Origin: Gigantopelta aegis
Taxonomy: Eukaryota; Mollusca; Gastropoda; Neomphalida; Peltospiridae
Reading direction: 5' to 3'
DNA: 64,000 nt
Assembly (NCBI RefSeq): GCF_016097555.1
Contig: NC_054712.1
Coordinates: 46,506,323 to 46,570,322 of the forward strand
Under the pieces are notes generated by a model. That model ran no database searches. It was not told where the DNA came from and worked only from the letters and a program-made list of their open reading frames with translations. A program made the position numbers and the translations under genes. The first letter of the stretch is position 1; each line of letters opens with the position of its first letter. Positions 23,755-36,475 of this stretch are shown one piece after another.

Positions 23755-23945
23755 GGACGTAGTAAATAGTGGTAAATAGCTCACCTGATGCGCGGTCCCC
23801 GTCAGTGGACCCATTGGACTATTTATCGTTTCACCCAGTGCGCCACCAGTGGTATATCAAAGACCGTGGTACTAATGGAAAAATATAGCGGGTTTCCTCT
23901 AAAACTTTATGCAAAAATTACCAAATGTTTAGCATCCAGTAGTAT
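23755..23945 (+). repeat. SINE (H1, internally deleted core)
   Basis: A degenerate H1 head with 'cctgatgcgcggt' is present, part of the core, then 'gcgggtttcctct' and 'aattaccaaatgttt'. The tail is missing. Confidence 0.7.
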
Positions 23946-25450
23946 AATTCTATACTTCTCAGCATAAGTTAAGCAATGCCAGAAATACATTAATTTCTAT
24001 GTATACACACACTTAGGATTGCCTGAAGCTTTTATTACAAAGCAAAATTGACCTGGGTTTTTTTTTTTAAATATTGAGGCTTCATTATTCAAATGTGATT
24101 CAGTTCACAAATTTATGAAGATGTCCCTCTATTCTTAGTACTAGTCAGTTGTAAGTACCTTTCCTCGGCATGTGTGTTTTAAACTTACAATTTATCTATC
24201 ACACAGAAGCTTGTAATATTTTTTAAAAACATATTTTATTTAAATTGTGCTTATTTTATTATTAAGTCAGCGGGCATATCTAGCACTTGACTTTCCTATT
24301 TCAGTCTTATCATCTGACTCAAATATAATATCTATCATGTTCACAATTTCTGAAATTTCTTATTTTTGCTCTGGGCGTTTCCTCTTGTTCCTCCCACAAT
24401 ATGTTAAGAGCTCTTATAGCATCAGATCATAAATCATCCACTTCAGCTTCATTTCTCAGCCATGTCCATGTGGTTGAGGAATATCCTGGACTTTGTTATA
24501 TGACTAATACTAAATGAGACCATGGCAATTTGCTCTCTTTCAATTTCTGTAATCGTTAAAAAAAACCTAAATTGAACATTTTAAGCAAATGTAACAGAGT
24601 TGCGTTTAATATCTTTATTTTATATGGCATCTCTTGGTCCAAGATGTCCCAAGGACATTTTGGGCCGAGCACAGCCCAAGATGTCCCAATTGGTATATCT
24701 TGGGCTTCAAGAGTTCCTGCCTTGTGTTAAAATTTCATGACTTTTCAATGACAGTTTTATGTCCTATGCTTCAGGTTAGGCCATGGGTAGTGACGTAGAA
24801 GAAATTGCCGCCAGCAGTGAAGCTGTCGTCTTAGCTCACCCCGACCCCGTTATACCGCCCCTGACGCATTCTTCCTCTACGGATACTCCCTTTTCTTGTT
24901 GTCGACACACGATACGAGTGACTTGTACCAGAATAGCCACGAGTATAACCGATTTCACAGCACCCGATGAAATCGTCATGTTTGTCTTATCAATCGGCTG
25001 GTGAATTCTCATGGCTATTCTCGTACGAGGGCCATAACTCTGCAAAAATTAACTTTAAAAATGTTTGACAGGGACAAGGGACAAGGGAGAAATGTATTAA
25101 ATACGGAAAATGTGATGAAAAACATTTAGGGACCTAAGGCGAATGAGGGGGCATCATGGCTAACGAGGAGGGACGATTAGCATTATTTTGTTTGGTATGT
25201 CTTTACTTAACAGACGTTTTAGTTACTTTTTGAACAACAAAACGTAACCTGACTCTCTAAAGATTTTAACGAAGTTTGTAAATGTAAGTGTTCATTTTGC
25301 ATATTAGACGAATCTGTTTAAAAACAAAAACGTTTAAAACAAAATAAAGGTTTAAAAAAGATAATATATGTGGAGAGGATAGCTATGATGAGAGTGGAGA
25401 GGACATCAAAAACTGTTAACCTTGAAACCAGATGACACTAAAGGATAAGG
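23946..25450. other. No recognised gene
   Basis: About 1.5 kb with no repeat or gene assignment. A short inverted-repeat cluster with 'ccaagatgtccca' lies at 24635-24700. A 73-codon frame at 24783-25004 has no recognisable motif. Confidence 0.35.
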
Positions 25451-25451
25451 G

Positions 25452-25741
25452 AGAGGGATGTAGCCCAGTGGTAGTGTTTGACTGACGCGGTCGGTCTGGG
25501 GTCGATCATTGTCAATGGGCCCATTGGGCTGTTTCTCGTCCCAGCCAGTGCACCACGACTTGTATTTCAGAGGATGAGGTATGTGCTCTCCTGTGTGTGG
25601 TATGGTGCATATAAAAGATCCCTTGTAAAAATGTAGCGGGTTTCCTCTCTAAGATAATGTCAAAATTACAAAACAATTGACATCCAATAGCCGATGATAA
25701 TTAATCAATGTGTACTAGTGGTGTCGTTAAACAAAACAAAC
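25452..25741 (+). repeat. SINE (H1 + core + T2), near full length
   Basis: Starts 'gggatgtagcccagtggtag' and ends in the T2 tail 'ggtgtcgttaaacaaaacaa'. It is a good example of the H1/T2 combination. Confidence 0.85.
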
Positions 25742-26465
25742 GTTTAACTAAAGAATAGAACCATACTTCTCACAACTATAATCAATTGGTATACAAAACA
25801 AAGGCCCACTGCCTTCAGCTAATTTGTCACAGACATGGCCAGTAAAATCTGTCATAAACTAACTTTTACAATGTATAAAACAATTGGCCTTTTCCTTTTT
25901 GGAGAGGATGGCTGTGGTGGCGGGAGGGGGGGGGGGGGGGGCACTGTCAATCCGGACAAGACGACCCAGCCAACCCAACCTGCAAACTAAGCCAGGCGTG
26001 ACACCCCGTGTGATAGTGGATTATGATCCTACCAGCTCCAAGGCACGTCCAACTTCGGATCAATCGAATCCTCTTCCAGTTACGTGTCCTGATATGTGGC
26101 CAGACGCTACAATTGTGCTATTGCTTAACAGATCCAATGGTAGAGGACAAAAAGGTATATTAAAGGTCAAATTTGCAACAATGGCGGTTCCCGCAAAAAA
26201 ATGTTTGCTTTAAAAGAAAGTTTATGCCTTCATCTATATGCCTATAAAACATTACAAACACATAATTACACTTATTAGTAGAGATAAAAAAACATTAGGA
26301 GAGAAATCTTGAGAGTGAACCACACACATTATCTAGTGACGTCATTGTTTTATGCGTACACATTCAACACACTAAGTTTACTCAGAATTATTTGAAATCA
26401 GCTGACAATAGAAACAAACAGGTGGGCCATGCTGTATTTAGCCAAAATTATTCGGAAAACTTCCT
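25742..26465. other. No recognised gene
   Basis: Contains a G run near 25924-25940 and a 109-codon plus frame (25884-26213) without recognisable domain. Confidence 0.35.
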
Positions 26466-26469
26466 CTTG

Positions 26470-26658
26470 TCGTCGGTGGGCCCATTGGTCTATTTCTCGT
26501 TCCAGCCAGTGTACCACGACTGGTATATCAAATACCGTGGTATGTGCTATCCTGTCTGTGGGGTGGTACATATAAAAGATCCCTTGCTGCATTAGGAAAA
26601 ATGTAGCGGGTTTCCTCTGATGACTACGTGTCAGAATTACCAAATGTCTGACATTTTA
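26470..26658 (+). repeat. SINE fragment
   Basis: The end of the head ('gtcggtgggcccattgg'), the core and the first part of the T2-type 3' region are present. Confidence 0.75.
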
Positions 26659-27044
26659 TAATTATTATTCTAGATTTAATCATGGAATAATTATGCGTGA
26701 GATCGATTAATTTGTAGGTATGTATTACAAATAAATGTTAAACTAACGAAGTATTGTATTTCCAACTGTGACATATGATCTTTAAAGCTATTGGTGATGT
26801 TTAGGGGGAGCTCCACGAGGAGACCGCAGCTCTAAAGAGAGTTCATAACTTACTAGAAGTAAGTAGTGGACGGGGAAGCGCATTAGTACCAGTGGAAATT
26901 GCGACGCCTGAAATTGCTGATTTGTTTCCAACCCCCGATATCATCACTGGTTAGACAGTGATTCATGATTGCATGTCATCACAGCTGCATTTATTCCAAT
27001 GACCTGTGTCATGAGCTAGTTTTGATTTAGTAAACTAGTCTGGG

Positions 27045-27380
27045 AGGGGACGGGATGTAGACCAGTGGTACAGTGCTCGCTCGATACGCGGTCGTTCTGG
27101 GATCGATCCCTGTTGGTGGGCCCATTGAGCTATTTCTCGTTCCAGCCAGTGCACCACGACTGGTATATCAAAGGCCGTGGTATGTACTACCCTGTCTGTA
27201 GGATGGTGTATATAAAAGATCCTTTGCTGCTAATAGAAAAGAGTAGCCTATGAAGTGGCGACAGCGGGTTTCATGTCTCATTATCTGTGTGGTCCTTAAC
27301 CATATGTTTGATGCGATATAACCGTAACTAAAATGTGTTGAGTGCGTCGTTAAATAAAACACTTCTGTCTTCTTTTTTTT
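27045..27380 (+). repeat. SINE (H1 + core + T1), near full length
   Basis: Runs from 'ggacgggatgtagaccagtg' to the T1 tail with a diverged 'cttctgtcttcttttttt' end. Confidence 0.85.
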
Positions 27381-27619
27381 CTGGGAGTGACAGTCCTCTA
27401 TGTGGCGGTCAGAAGGATGTAACGTCTAGTAAAGTGTCTCGGGAGTGGCTGTCTTTCTATAGACGAAGCATTACACAGAGATTCATGGAAACAACCACTA
27501 GTGTGCTAAATGTCCGTTAAACTCTGCATTGGGCAGGTATACGGTTTTGATAATGGATAACGTTTTGTTATTCAGATTTATATACATATGTTACTATTTT
27601 CTATAAAATGTAACTTTGT

Positions 27620-28095
27620 GGAACACACTCAACAGCACTATGGGTAAGGTGTCGGGACCAGCACGAGTTTAAACTAGAGTGGTAGGGCCGGCACTAGGTA
27701 TACACTGACAAGACGGCAGTAAAATCAGAATCAGTGCCCAGTCAAATAATTCACTAACGTTAGCGTTACTTGCTGTCGCTGAATGCCGAGTATACAGAAA
27801 CAAAAAACAGAACTGCACGTGTCAATGTGGTAGGCTTAACTTTGCTGTTCCAGAAATTGCCTTCATCCTTATAACAATAAGATTTAACTTCTGTTTTTAA
27901 ACTAGAATAGGCATTGTCGTATTTTTCTGGTACGCCAACGTTCTCCTGGCCCTTCTTGCCCGCTCAGTACATCCTTGGGTAAGCGCATAGCCGAATGACC
28001 GTGTGCCAATATAATTATAACAATACTCATTTTCATAAATATATTTTCAAAAGCAATCACAAAGGCAAATCAGTTTTAACGAGAAAAATTCATTT
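27620..28095. repeat. Duplicated block A-B, first copy
   Basis: Block A (27620-27795; 'cactatgg.taaggtgtcg', 'gctgaatgc') and block B (27795-28095; 'agaactgcacgtgtcaa', 'ttgccttcat', 'aatatattttcaaaagcaa') recur in order at 28250-28467 and 29121-29390. Confidence 0.75.
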
Positions 28096-28249
28096 GAATG
28101 GATCCGCCGAGGTGGTTCGATCCTGCAATGCAAACACCTCAGGCGAATACTTAGATGAGCTTTAAGAGTGAGTGATTGTAGTATTTATATGTATGGTGTG
28201 TATTTTGACTGAAAGGCTTGATATGTTACTATTGTTGTCTATGGAATTT

Positions 28250-28467
28250 AATCTCTTCGTATACACCCAACACCACTATGGTCAAGGTGTCGGCGTAAGC
28301 AAGAATGTAAGCTAGACTGACAGGGCCGTACCAGGGACACATTGACAAGGCGCAGTACAAATCGAACTTAGGACCCAGTAATAATAATATAGGGTGTTCT
28401 CCAGTCAAATAGTTCCCTAATATTAGCGTCCCTCGCTGTGGCTGAATGCAGTAGTATATACAGACTA
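28250..28467. repeat. Duplicated block A, second copy
   Basis: Matches 27620-27795 with a small insertion. The partner B block is displaced to 29121 by SINE insertions. Confidence 0.7.
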
Positions 28468-29120
28468 AAGTAACGTTTGTTTTGTGTAACGACACCACTA
28501 AAGCACATTGATTTATTAGTCATCGGCTATTAGATGTCAAACATTCGATAATTTTCATCTATATTCTTAGACAGGAAATCCATTAGTAGCAAGGGATCTA
28601 ATATATGCAGGGCGGGACGTAGCCCAGTGGTACAGCGCTCGCTCGATGCGCGGTCTGTCTGGAATCGATCCCCGTCGGTGGGCCCATTGGGTTATTTCTC
28701 GTTCCACCCAGTGCACCACGACTGGTATATCAAAGGCCGTGGTATGTACTACCCTGTCTGTGGGATGGTGCATATAAAAGATCCCTTGCTGCTAATCGAA
28801 AAGAGTAGCCCATGAAGTGGCGACAGCGGGTTTCCTCTTTCATTATCTGTGTGGTCCTTAACCATATGTTTGACGCCATATAACCGTAAATAAAATGTGT
28901 TGAGTGCGTCGTTAAATAAGACATTTTTTTCTTTCTTTCTTTTCAATATATGCACCATTCCACAGACAGAATAATGATAGTACATACCACTGTCTTTGAT
29001 ATACCCGTTATGGTACACTGGTTGGAACGAGAAATAGCCCAAATGGCCCACCGACGGGGATCGATCACAGACAGATCGCGTATCAAGCGAGAGCTTTTTC
29101 ACTGGGCTATGTCCCGCCCC
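28468..29120. repeat. SINE within SINE
   Basis: An outer minus-strand H1/T2 SINE (28468-28609 and 28955-29120) is split by an inner plus-strand H1/T1 SINE (28610-28944). The 10-bp direct repeat aatatatgca (28600-28609 and 28945-28954) is the target-site duplication, showing insertion by target-primed reverse transcription. Confidence 0.9.
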
Positions 29121-29390
29121 CAGAAACTAAAACCAGAACTGCATGTGTCAACGCCTTAAGTTTGCTCTTCCAGCAATTGCCTTCATTCCTGTATCAATGA
29201 TTTAACCTCTGCTTGCAGTTTCGTATTTTTCTGGTAGGCCAACTTTCCCCAGGCCTTTCTACCCCGTTACGTACATCCCTCGGTGATCGGTGATCGCCCA
29301 GCTGAGTGACCGTACACAAGGCAAATGGTAATAATACTCAAGTTCAAAAATATATTTTGAAAAGCAACCACAAAGACGAAGCGGGTTTAA
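29121..29390. repeat. Duplicated block B, second copy
   Basis: Matches 27795-28095, from 'ccagaactgcatgtgtcaa' to 'aaaagcaaccacaaag'. Confidence 0.7.
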
Positions 29391-29509
29391 TACTATACTT
29401 TATTTTCCTTTCACAATGATCACACTGGTTTCAGATGAGAGACATGAAAATCACTTTAAAATTCGTGATTTTATAACATAGTAAATAAATTAAAAATTAA
29501 AAAATAGGG

Positions 29510-29650
29510 ACATACCACGGCCTTTGATGTACTAGTCGTGGTGCACCGGCTGGAGCGAGAAATAGCCCAATGGGCCCACCGACGGGCATCGATCCCAGAC
29601 CGACAGCGCATCAAGCGAACGCTGTACCACTGGGCTATGTCTCGCCCCGG
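29510..29650 (-). repeat. SINE 5' fragment (H1)
   Basis: The minus strand reads 'ggggcgagacatagcccagt', the box-B-like 'gatcgatgcc', and the first part of the core. Confidence 0.75.
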
Positions 29651-29689
29651 AGTTAAATGAAAGCCGCTCACCCATTCTACTTTATTTTA

Positions 29690-31584
29690 AAACATAATTT
29701 TACTGAAAATGCACAAAGGTTTATATAATTAAATAAGAATAGGTTACATAAATAATAACGTTTAAATTATTGAAAATTGAACTAACACCGAATAAAGAAA
29801 TTGTTTTATACTATAAACAAAAAAATAAATAAATAAATACAAATGTTTACATTAGTGTCAATTGAAACATCACTAATCGGAATACGTAGTTTATATACGT
29901 AAATAAGAATCTATAAAAATCAATAATAACAGATTAGCATCGGCTAAGTTGAAAGAGCTCTTAATTAACATAAATAAACATACGACTCAATCAGGCGGAC
30001 GATCGATCTGTACTTGGCCTACACGTATAATCGATATCATCGATGTTTTAAAAGTACTCGAATAAATATCCCCCTCTACATGGGCTGTGGGACTCGAATA
30101 ACTCATCTATATCCCCCACTACATGGGCTGTGGGACTCGAATAACTCATCTATATCCCCCACTACATTTGCTGTGGGACTCGAATAACGCATCTATATCC
30201 CCCTCTACATGATAGTGACTTTTAGTTGTCACATCCTGCCATAAAAATATTTATTTTACCATACCAGTCTCCATTTTAACTCTTTTTTCGGTCAAATATT
30301 TCAGTTTGGCTTCTAATGGAAAAAAAAAGGAAAAGTTTTTTTGTTTTTTATTTGTTTTGTTCTCCCCCCCCCCTTTTTTGGGGGGGGGGTTGGAAATAAC
30401 AAAAATGTTCTATTTTTATATGCAAATTTCACTAATATTGGTCCATATATAAATAAAACAGTAATACCCAAAGTGAAGAGTTTATCCTACTAAACGCTTT
30501 GATTATTGGTTGTTAATCTTTCTCAGCTGGTTAGAGATTTTAAAAGAATATATAATTTCAAACTCCGTATGCAGCCCACATTCTTCATTATGGTTAGTGC
30601 TATTTATTTATATATTTACCACTCTTTATAAAATAGGCACATAAAGACACATTTATAATTATCAGAATCAATCGTGATAATTTTTCACGTTTATGCGTGT
30701 ATGAATCACAGAACCGATTTACACACTGTGTCGTTCATACAGAGTGTAATGCAGTTCTGTGGTTCATATAAGAAATAATTCCAATCAGTAAATAGTCTTT
30801 TATTATAAATGCTTGGACAAGTCCTAATGATATCTCGTTAATTTAAAAAACCCACGACGTTCATAAACCTATGCACCTCAGTTGTGCCCTACGTTTTTTG
30901 TTAATGTTGAATCAGTAATTGTTATTAATTGTTTAAAATTGTTTGTATTAATTTATGAAAGAATGTGAGAATTTCCTCACTCGGCTACCGACAGAAAGCA
31001 GAAACGAGGAATTAGGATTCCCCATATTTCATAAACTATTTTTTTTTTAAAGATTTGATTATTATTTTATACCATTTTATATTGATCAAATAGTTATACA
31101 CTTGAAATTACAAAAATTGTACATAATAACTTTCCGATTACTTTCACACTTGTGTACGAACGTCCTATAGAATCAAGAGAGAAAAACTAACATGACCCAA
31201 AATAAAAACAACAAATATAACAAACCCATTATCTACTCTTCAACTAACTATACTATGATACATAGACTGACGGACGTACAGATATCAAGGATAGTGATCC
31301 AGCTCCATGTCCTGTGTAATATAACACACACGTATATAACAGACAAAATACCTAAAATGTCACGCAATCAATAAAAACATATATGGACCCAACACCAGCA
31401 ATTGTGAAATTAAAAAAGACAACCCAGTTCAATTACTAATTCCGTCCAGATCAAGAAGTAAAAACGGATAAAGATAATCAGCATTTGATGCACCACATCC
31501 AATACCAGGCTTAGATACTGAGATATTTAACTGGCAGTAATTATAGCAAGGATCCTTACGCAAAAGAGTTAACCAAAAACCGAA
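29690..31584. repeat. 3' flank of RTX copy 2 (segmental duplication, right arm)
   Basis: Matches 900-1888 in two blocks (about 29690-29960 and 31290-31584). Between them is about 1.3 kb not seen in copy 1, including a 43-bp tandem repeat and a C/G-run pair near 30366-30389. Confidence 0.75.
30055..30215. repeat. 43-bp tandem repeat, about 3.7 copies
   Basis: The unit holds 'tatcccccactacatgggct' and 'gtgggactcgaata'. Confidence 0.9.
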
Positions 31585-34500
31585 TTACGCAGTCAGACTT
31601 AGGGCAACGTTGGTGACGATGGTGGTGTAGTCCTTAGTAGGGTTGTTCGTAGCCAGGTAGTTATTAAACGCCGACGTTGCCTGGCTCTCAGTCCAGGATG
31701 CGCTGGTTACAGATATCCCAGATATGTTGGCACTGACGATCTTCTGAAGCAGGAACACCAAAAACTGTCCTCCTTTCTTCGTGCCGTCCTGCAACTGAAT
31801 GCCTCCAGGGAACTGAACTGCCATCTGCAGAGTGACGTCAGTTGCACTGACGCTTGTGCCACCATTAGTTGTGAAGGAGCTTTGGAAGATGCTGAACACA
31901 GAAGGCGAGTACATTCTGAGGTAGCTACCATAATCATTCGAGATCTTTATCTGCAGTTCAGAGGACCTCACGTCAGTTGCCTTGAGGAACATCTCGCCAT
32001 CAGAGTTCATAAAGTCCCGGGCAGTGTATCGACTGTATGGCTGGTTGGAAAAGTAGGTGGGAACTCCCGAAAATTTGATGATCTCATATTCGTTGCCATT
32101 CTTGAACATCAAGCAGCTTGGTGCTTTGTCCACCTGGACGATGAGTCTGGAGCCGTTTTTAATCTTTATGTGTGTGTGTTTTCATATGGCTGCGACGAGA
32201 GCCTCCCGTCGTTTTCGTCGGTCAATGTCACACCAGTGCCGGTGACACCTTCCACGACCAGGACATTTCGTCCTGAAATATAGCTGTTGTCCGGAGCTTT
32301 GAAAGCAACAGATACATTCTGCGCACCTGACTGTACAAACACGATATCCTTTCCTTCTCCTGTCCGTACAGTTACATTTGAGGCTGAAACGCGGATAAAG
32401 TCATTGCCACCGCTAGTGTTCACAACTGACCCACTCCGATCAGCCACCACGATGTCATCTACATTTGCCAAAGTCAGTTCTGCCACGTTTTGTTTCGAGA
32501 GATATATAACGTTTCCCAAAGCACCACCACTGGATGGCAGCTTGCTCTTTACAAAATCTTCGAGTGCCTGTCCACTTTTGGTTCCGTCACTCATGACAAC
32601 ACCACCTCGCAGTCTGTACCGAGTGAGTAGGGCGAAGTAGTCGACATCCATCTCAGAGGTGTTTGTTAGGAATTCGTACACAGTCTCATTGTTAGCTGAG
32701 AAAGTGACACGGATACCAGTATCTGTGACAGATGTCAGGACATCCACATCAGTAGAACTAACAGTTGGAATCCTAAGTCTCAACTTACGTTTTCCATCGA
32801 CCAATTCTAAGCGATGGTAGTAGCTGCTCGGTGTCCTAATATACTTTGGAATATCGTCAATAATGGCCATGACACCATTGTTTAAGAAGGACATGTTGCT
32901 GGGTGTCACATGGCGTAGACTGGTCACCAGGGACCCGTTGTAGCTGAAATTATATGCTGGACCATACATCTCGTCAATATCAAGATCGTTTGGATTCATA
33001 TTTTTGAATATCAAGGAAAGAGTACCTTGTGAAGAATTCTCAATATTCACAGGTTCTCGCCCTGTTCCCAAAACCACAGTGGTTTCTCCTGACCCGAGTA
33101 CGATGGTTGTCGTCATATAAAATGATCCACTTTTCGTTACAGCACCTGAGACGTCTACAAGGTTTCTGCCATTACCAAGAATCAGTTTGATTTTCTTAAC
33201 ATTGAGAAGAGTGTGGTTGTTCCCATCACCAAGAGTATATCGGGACATGTACAACTGTGTTATACTAGCCAGATCTATCCTGTGATCATAGTTGTTGGTG
33301 GCATCTACTAGCAAGTTGCCGAGATTTTCTACAAGCATGGTAAAGACTCCTTTGTAGTCTAGCACTGTTCCTGATATTTCAAAAACAACCACCTGGAACC
33401 GCCTGGCAAAGTTAGATATCAAGGAGACTGGGTTTCTCAATCCATCCCTAAAAGAATTGCCCCAGTGTTTGTCCACAAAGATAGTCTCACCATTCAGAGT
33501 TTGAAACTCAAGATCATTATTGTTGTTGATCACAATTTTGATATCAGCCGGTCTTCCAAAGTTTGAAAGTCTGAGAGCACAACCATAGCCTGGTTCGTTA
33601 ATGGTGGCTGTGGAGCCTCGGGTGATGTACTGCACTCTGACAGTCTCGCTCTTGCCATCCTCAAGGTGGTTGAAGTGGTCAAGGATGCGGAAGAACAGAT
33701 TTATTGTTCTGAACACTCACTGAGCCTTTGTTGGTGATGGTTTTCCCAGATCCATCAACAATGCTTGCATGTAACAGAGTTATCGCACTTAATTCATTCT
33801 TCAGGAGATCTACAGTCAACAGCCTATTCCCCCATACTCCGAGCAGCGATGATGCCTGCAGACCTGCTGTGTGGACGTTGGTCACAGTTATTGTCATTAT
33901 CTCGTAGATATCTGGTCCACTTATAATGTATGTGTTGATGCCATTGTCGCCACTTTCAAAGTTGTGACAGCCTCTCATACTGACCAACGTGTTGATTCCT
34001 CCTTTGCTTCTGACTGTGGTGCTGCCACCTGAGGCTATCAGCAGGTTGTCTCGGCTGTTCCCTTCTATGCTAGTCACCATGTGCGATCCCTTGACACTCT
34101 GGATGTTCTTCAGTACTGTCCAGATCGAATTCCCTCTGATAGAGCCGCTCCTGAACCCATCTGACAGGGAAACTGTCAGCAAGTCGTACCTTCGTAACTC
34201 TCCAGGTTGAGGAGGTTTGTACCACCTAAACAATCGATCATTGAACTCTTGCGTGCAATGTTTTTGATAAAGACTGTGTCGTCACCTGGTGTTCCTAAGA
34301 GACGGAAGTGTTCCGTGTCACTGTCCACAATAAAGGTGTGACCCTTGCTCAGGTTGCTGGCATCCACGTAGTAGCTTGCATTGTGCTTGAACTGTGCATT
34401 TAGTTGTATACGCTTGATATTTTTAAGGTAAATTCCCCTGTCCACCTTATTGCCAGACCATGCCCGTGAGTCTATTCCATTTTTGGCAGCCTGGCCAAGT

Positions 34501-35419
34501 TGATATCAGCTTCCAGTAGCATAAACAGATGGCCTGCATCATAGCTAGAATGCCATGATCCCCGTGGTACTCTGCTGCGATTGCTGCTGTTGATGATGAG
34601 GGTATTGTCACCGTCGCCACCAATGATGTACTTCCACATTTCCCATTCTGGTGAGAAAGAGGAAGACATAATGACAACGTTGTCACCATTGCCGGTATAA
34701 ACGTATTCATTGTATCCATACATGATGTCAATCAGGTTCGTGTTGTTGTCTCCGATCACCTGGAGATGTATGTCAACCTCTTTCCTGGATTCAACTATCT
34801 TTTCTACATTTTTTACACACGTTGTGCCACGGAAAGCAAACAGCAGCAGTGCCTCTATCTCCTTACCAGAGTCGTACGTCAAGGCCATCGTCGTTTCATC
34901 ATAATGAGCGATGCTGGAAGAGATGCTTCCTATTGTTAAGGATGATTTCCAAGTTCCTGACCATCCTTCTTTTTTACCATGGGCATAGAGGTATTGCCCG
35001 TCTGTAACATACTTCAAGTCAGTGTTCCAGGCACTTGTCGTGTCGTGGGCTAGAAACCAAACCATCTTTCCAGACAGATTCTTCAAATCCAACCTGTGGG
35101 CATTAACCCAGAATAATCTTTTTCAAATCTGATTCGAGACTTGAATTGGAGGTAAACGCTTTCTTGTGGATAGGGTCTGGTCGATCTAGCTCTGATACAT
35201 CATTTACAAGAGCACCAAGTGCTAACCCAGCACGACCATTTTTGTTTGAATTCTGATCTGACAGGTCAACGTAGCAGCCTTGTACATGATCAGAACCAAA
35301 ACCCAGCTTGATGGTATTCTCTGCCCCGTGTTGGTACCAGCTAAAGAACTCTGCAGACACTTCAACAGTGTCACTGCCTGGACCGCCGTCGACCATTGTG
35401 TCCAAGCCAGGTTTTACAA

Positions 35420-35610
35420 CCATCCAATCATCTCCCGTGCCACCAAACAGTTGATTGCGTCCAGTTCCACCATTCAGGTAATCATTTCCAGGTCCTCCAT
35501 ACAAAGTGTTATTTCCTTTTTCTCCATAAAGCAGGTCATCTCCCTCCTCACCATAGATGGTGTCTGCTCCTGCACCTGCCATGATAAGATCATCGCCAGC
35601 GCGACCACGA
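35420..35610 (-). other. RTX nonapeptide block of copy 2 (seven repeats)
   Basis: Seven units in the same order as copy 1, for example AGAGADTIY, GEKGNNTLY and GGTGDDWMV. Only conservative changes separate the copies here, while the surrounding sequence is more diverged. Confidence 0.9.
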
Positions 35611-35894
35611 AGTTCCCGACCGATAGATGATGCATCCACCAATGCAATGCGAAGCTGTCTGTTTGCAGAGTCTTCAACTGCCTTGTCAGACAACTTCTTA
35701 ATTATCGTTTTGTCAACTTTGCTGGAATCAAAATCCCCTTCCTTGATATCAAGAGCCTTGGCATCAATTATGAACTGAAAAAGGTCGTACCCCTGATCTT
35801 TGTACACCTTCGCCTGCCTATCAACGTAGTCTTCAAAAGCCTTGGATTCGATGTACTCATCAAATGCCAGTTTAACCTTATCCTCGTCAGTACG

Positions 35895-36475
35895 GGTATC
35901 GACCATGTCTGCAAAGAATCCAATCAGCATACTGACCAACCCAACTATGGTGTTTACTAAATCAACAATCAGTGAAACAGCCTGACCAATACCCGGGATA
36001 AAATCTAACACAGTGCTGACAACATCTAGGATGATAGACACCCCATCCAGAGCAGCCATGATCCCATACATTGCCATTCTACCATAGTTCTTCTCTTGCC
36101 TTGCTTCGTCTGCAGCCATTGCATTGCTTGCCATCGACATGGCGCCCATGCCAATACTCAAAGCACTTCCAACAACTGTCCCAAACCGAGTGAGCATTTT
36201 CGTAACTTTTGAACTGAGGCTAAGACCTCGACTAGCGAGCTTCTTTGAGACCTTTGGGCCTACCTTTTCCGCAATTAGAGTTCCCAGGTCATACACGCCA
36301 CTACCTATTCCAAAAGCCCCCTGTGCAATTTCTAACTGTGCCTCGCTTCTTATTTTGTTATATTCGGCCTGATTAATCTCACCATTTTCCAATTTCGTTT
36401 TAGCGTCAGACAACTTCTGATCTCCTACTGCAATACCCAACCCTCCAGTGACTGCACCAAAACCTGCAGTGACTG
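35895..36475 (-). other. Hydrophobic, membrane-insertion-like region of RTX copy 2
   Basis: Counterpart of 6228-6820, including GIMAALDGVSIILDVVSTVL, a run identical to copy 1. The helical spacing and glycine positions match, supporting a structured membrane-active segment. The pore-forming role is inferred. Confidence 0.5.

Noticed and set aside
24783..25004. 73-codon plus frame starting MGSDVEEIAASSEAV
   Set aside because: No recognisable domain, no splice-site context and a similar-length overlapping frame on the other strand.
25884..26213. 109-codon plus frame spanning a G run
   Set aside because: Starts within low-complexity Gly codons and shows no family motif; could be an exon but cannot be supported.
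30055..30215. CRISPR-like array
   Set aside because: The 43-bp units are contiguous with no unique spacers, and the context is an animal genome.
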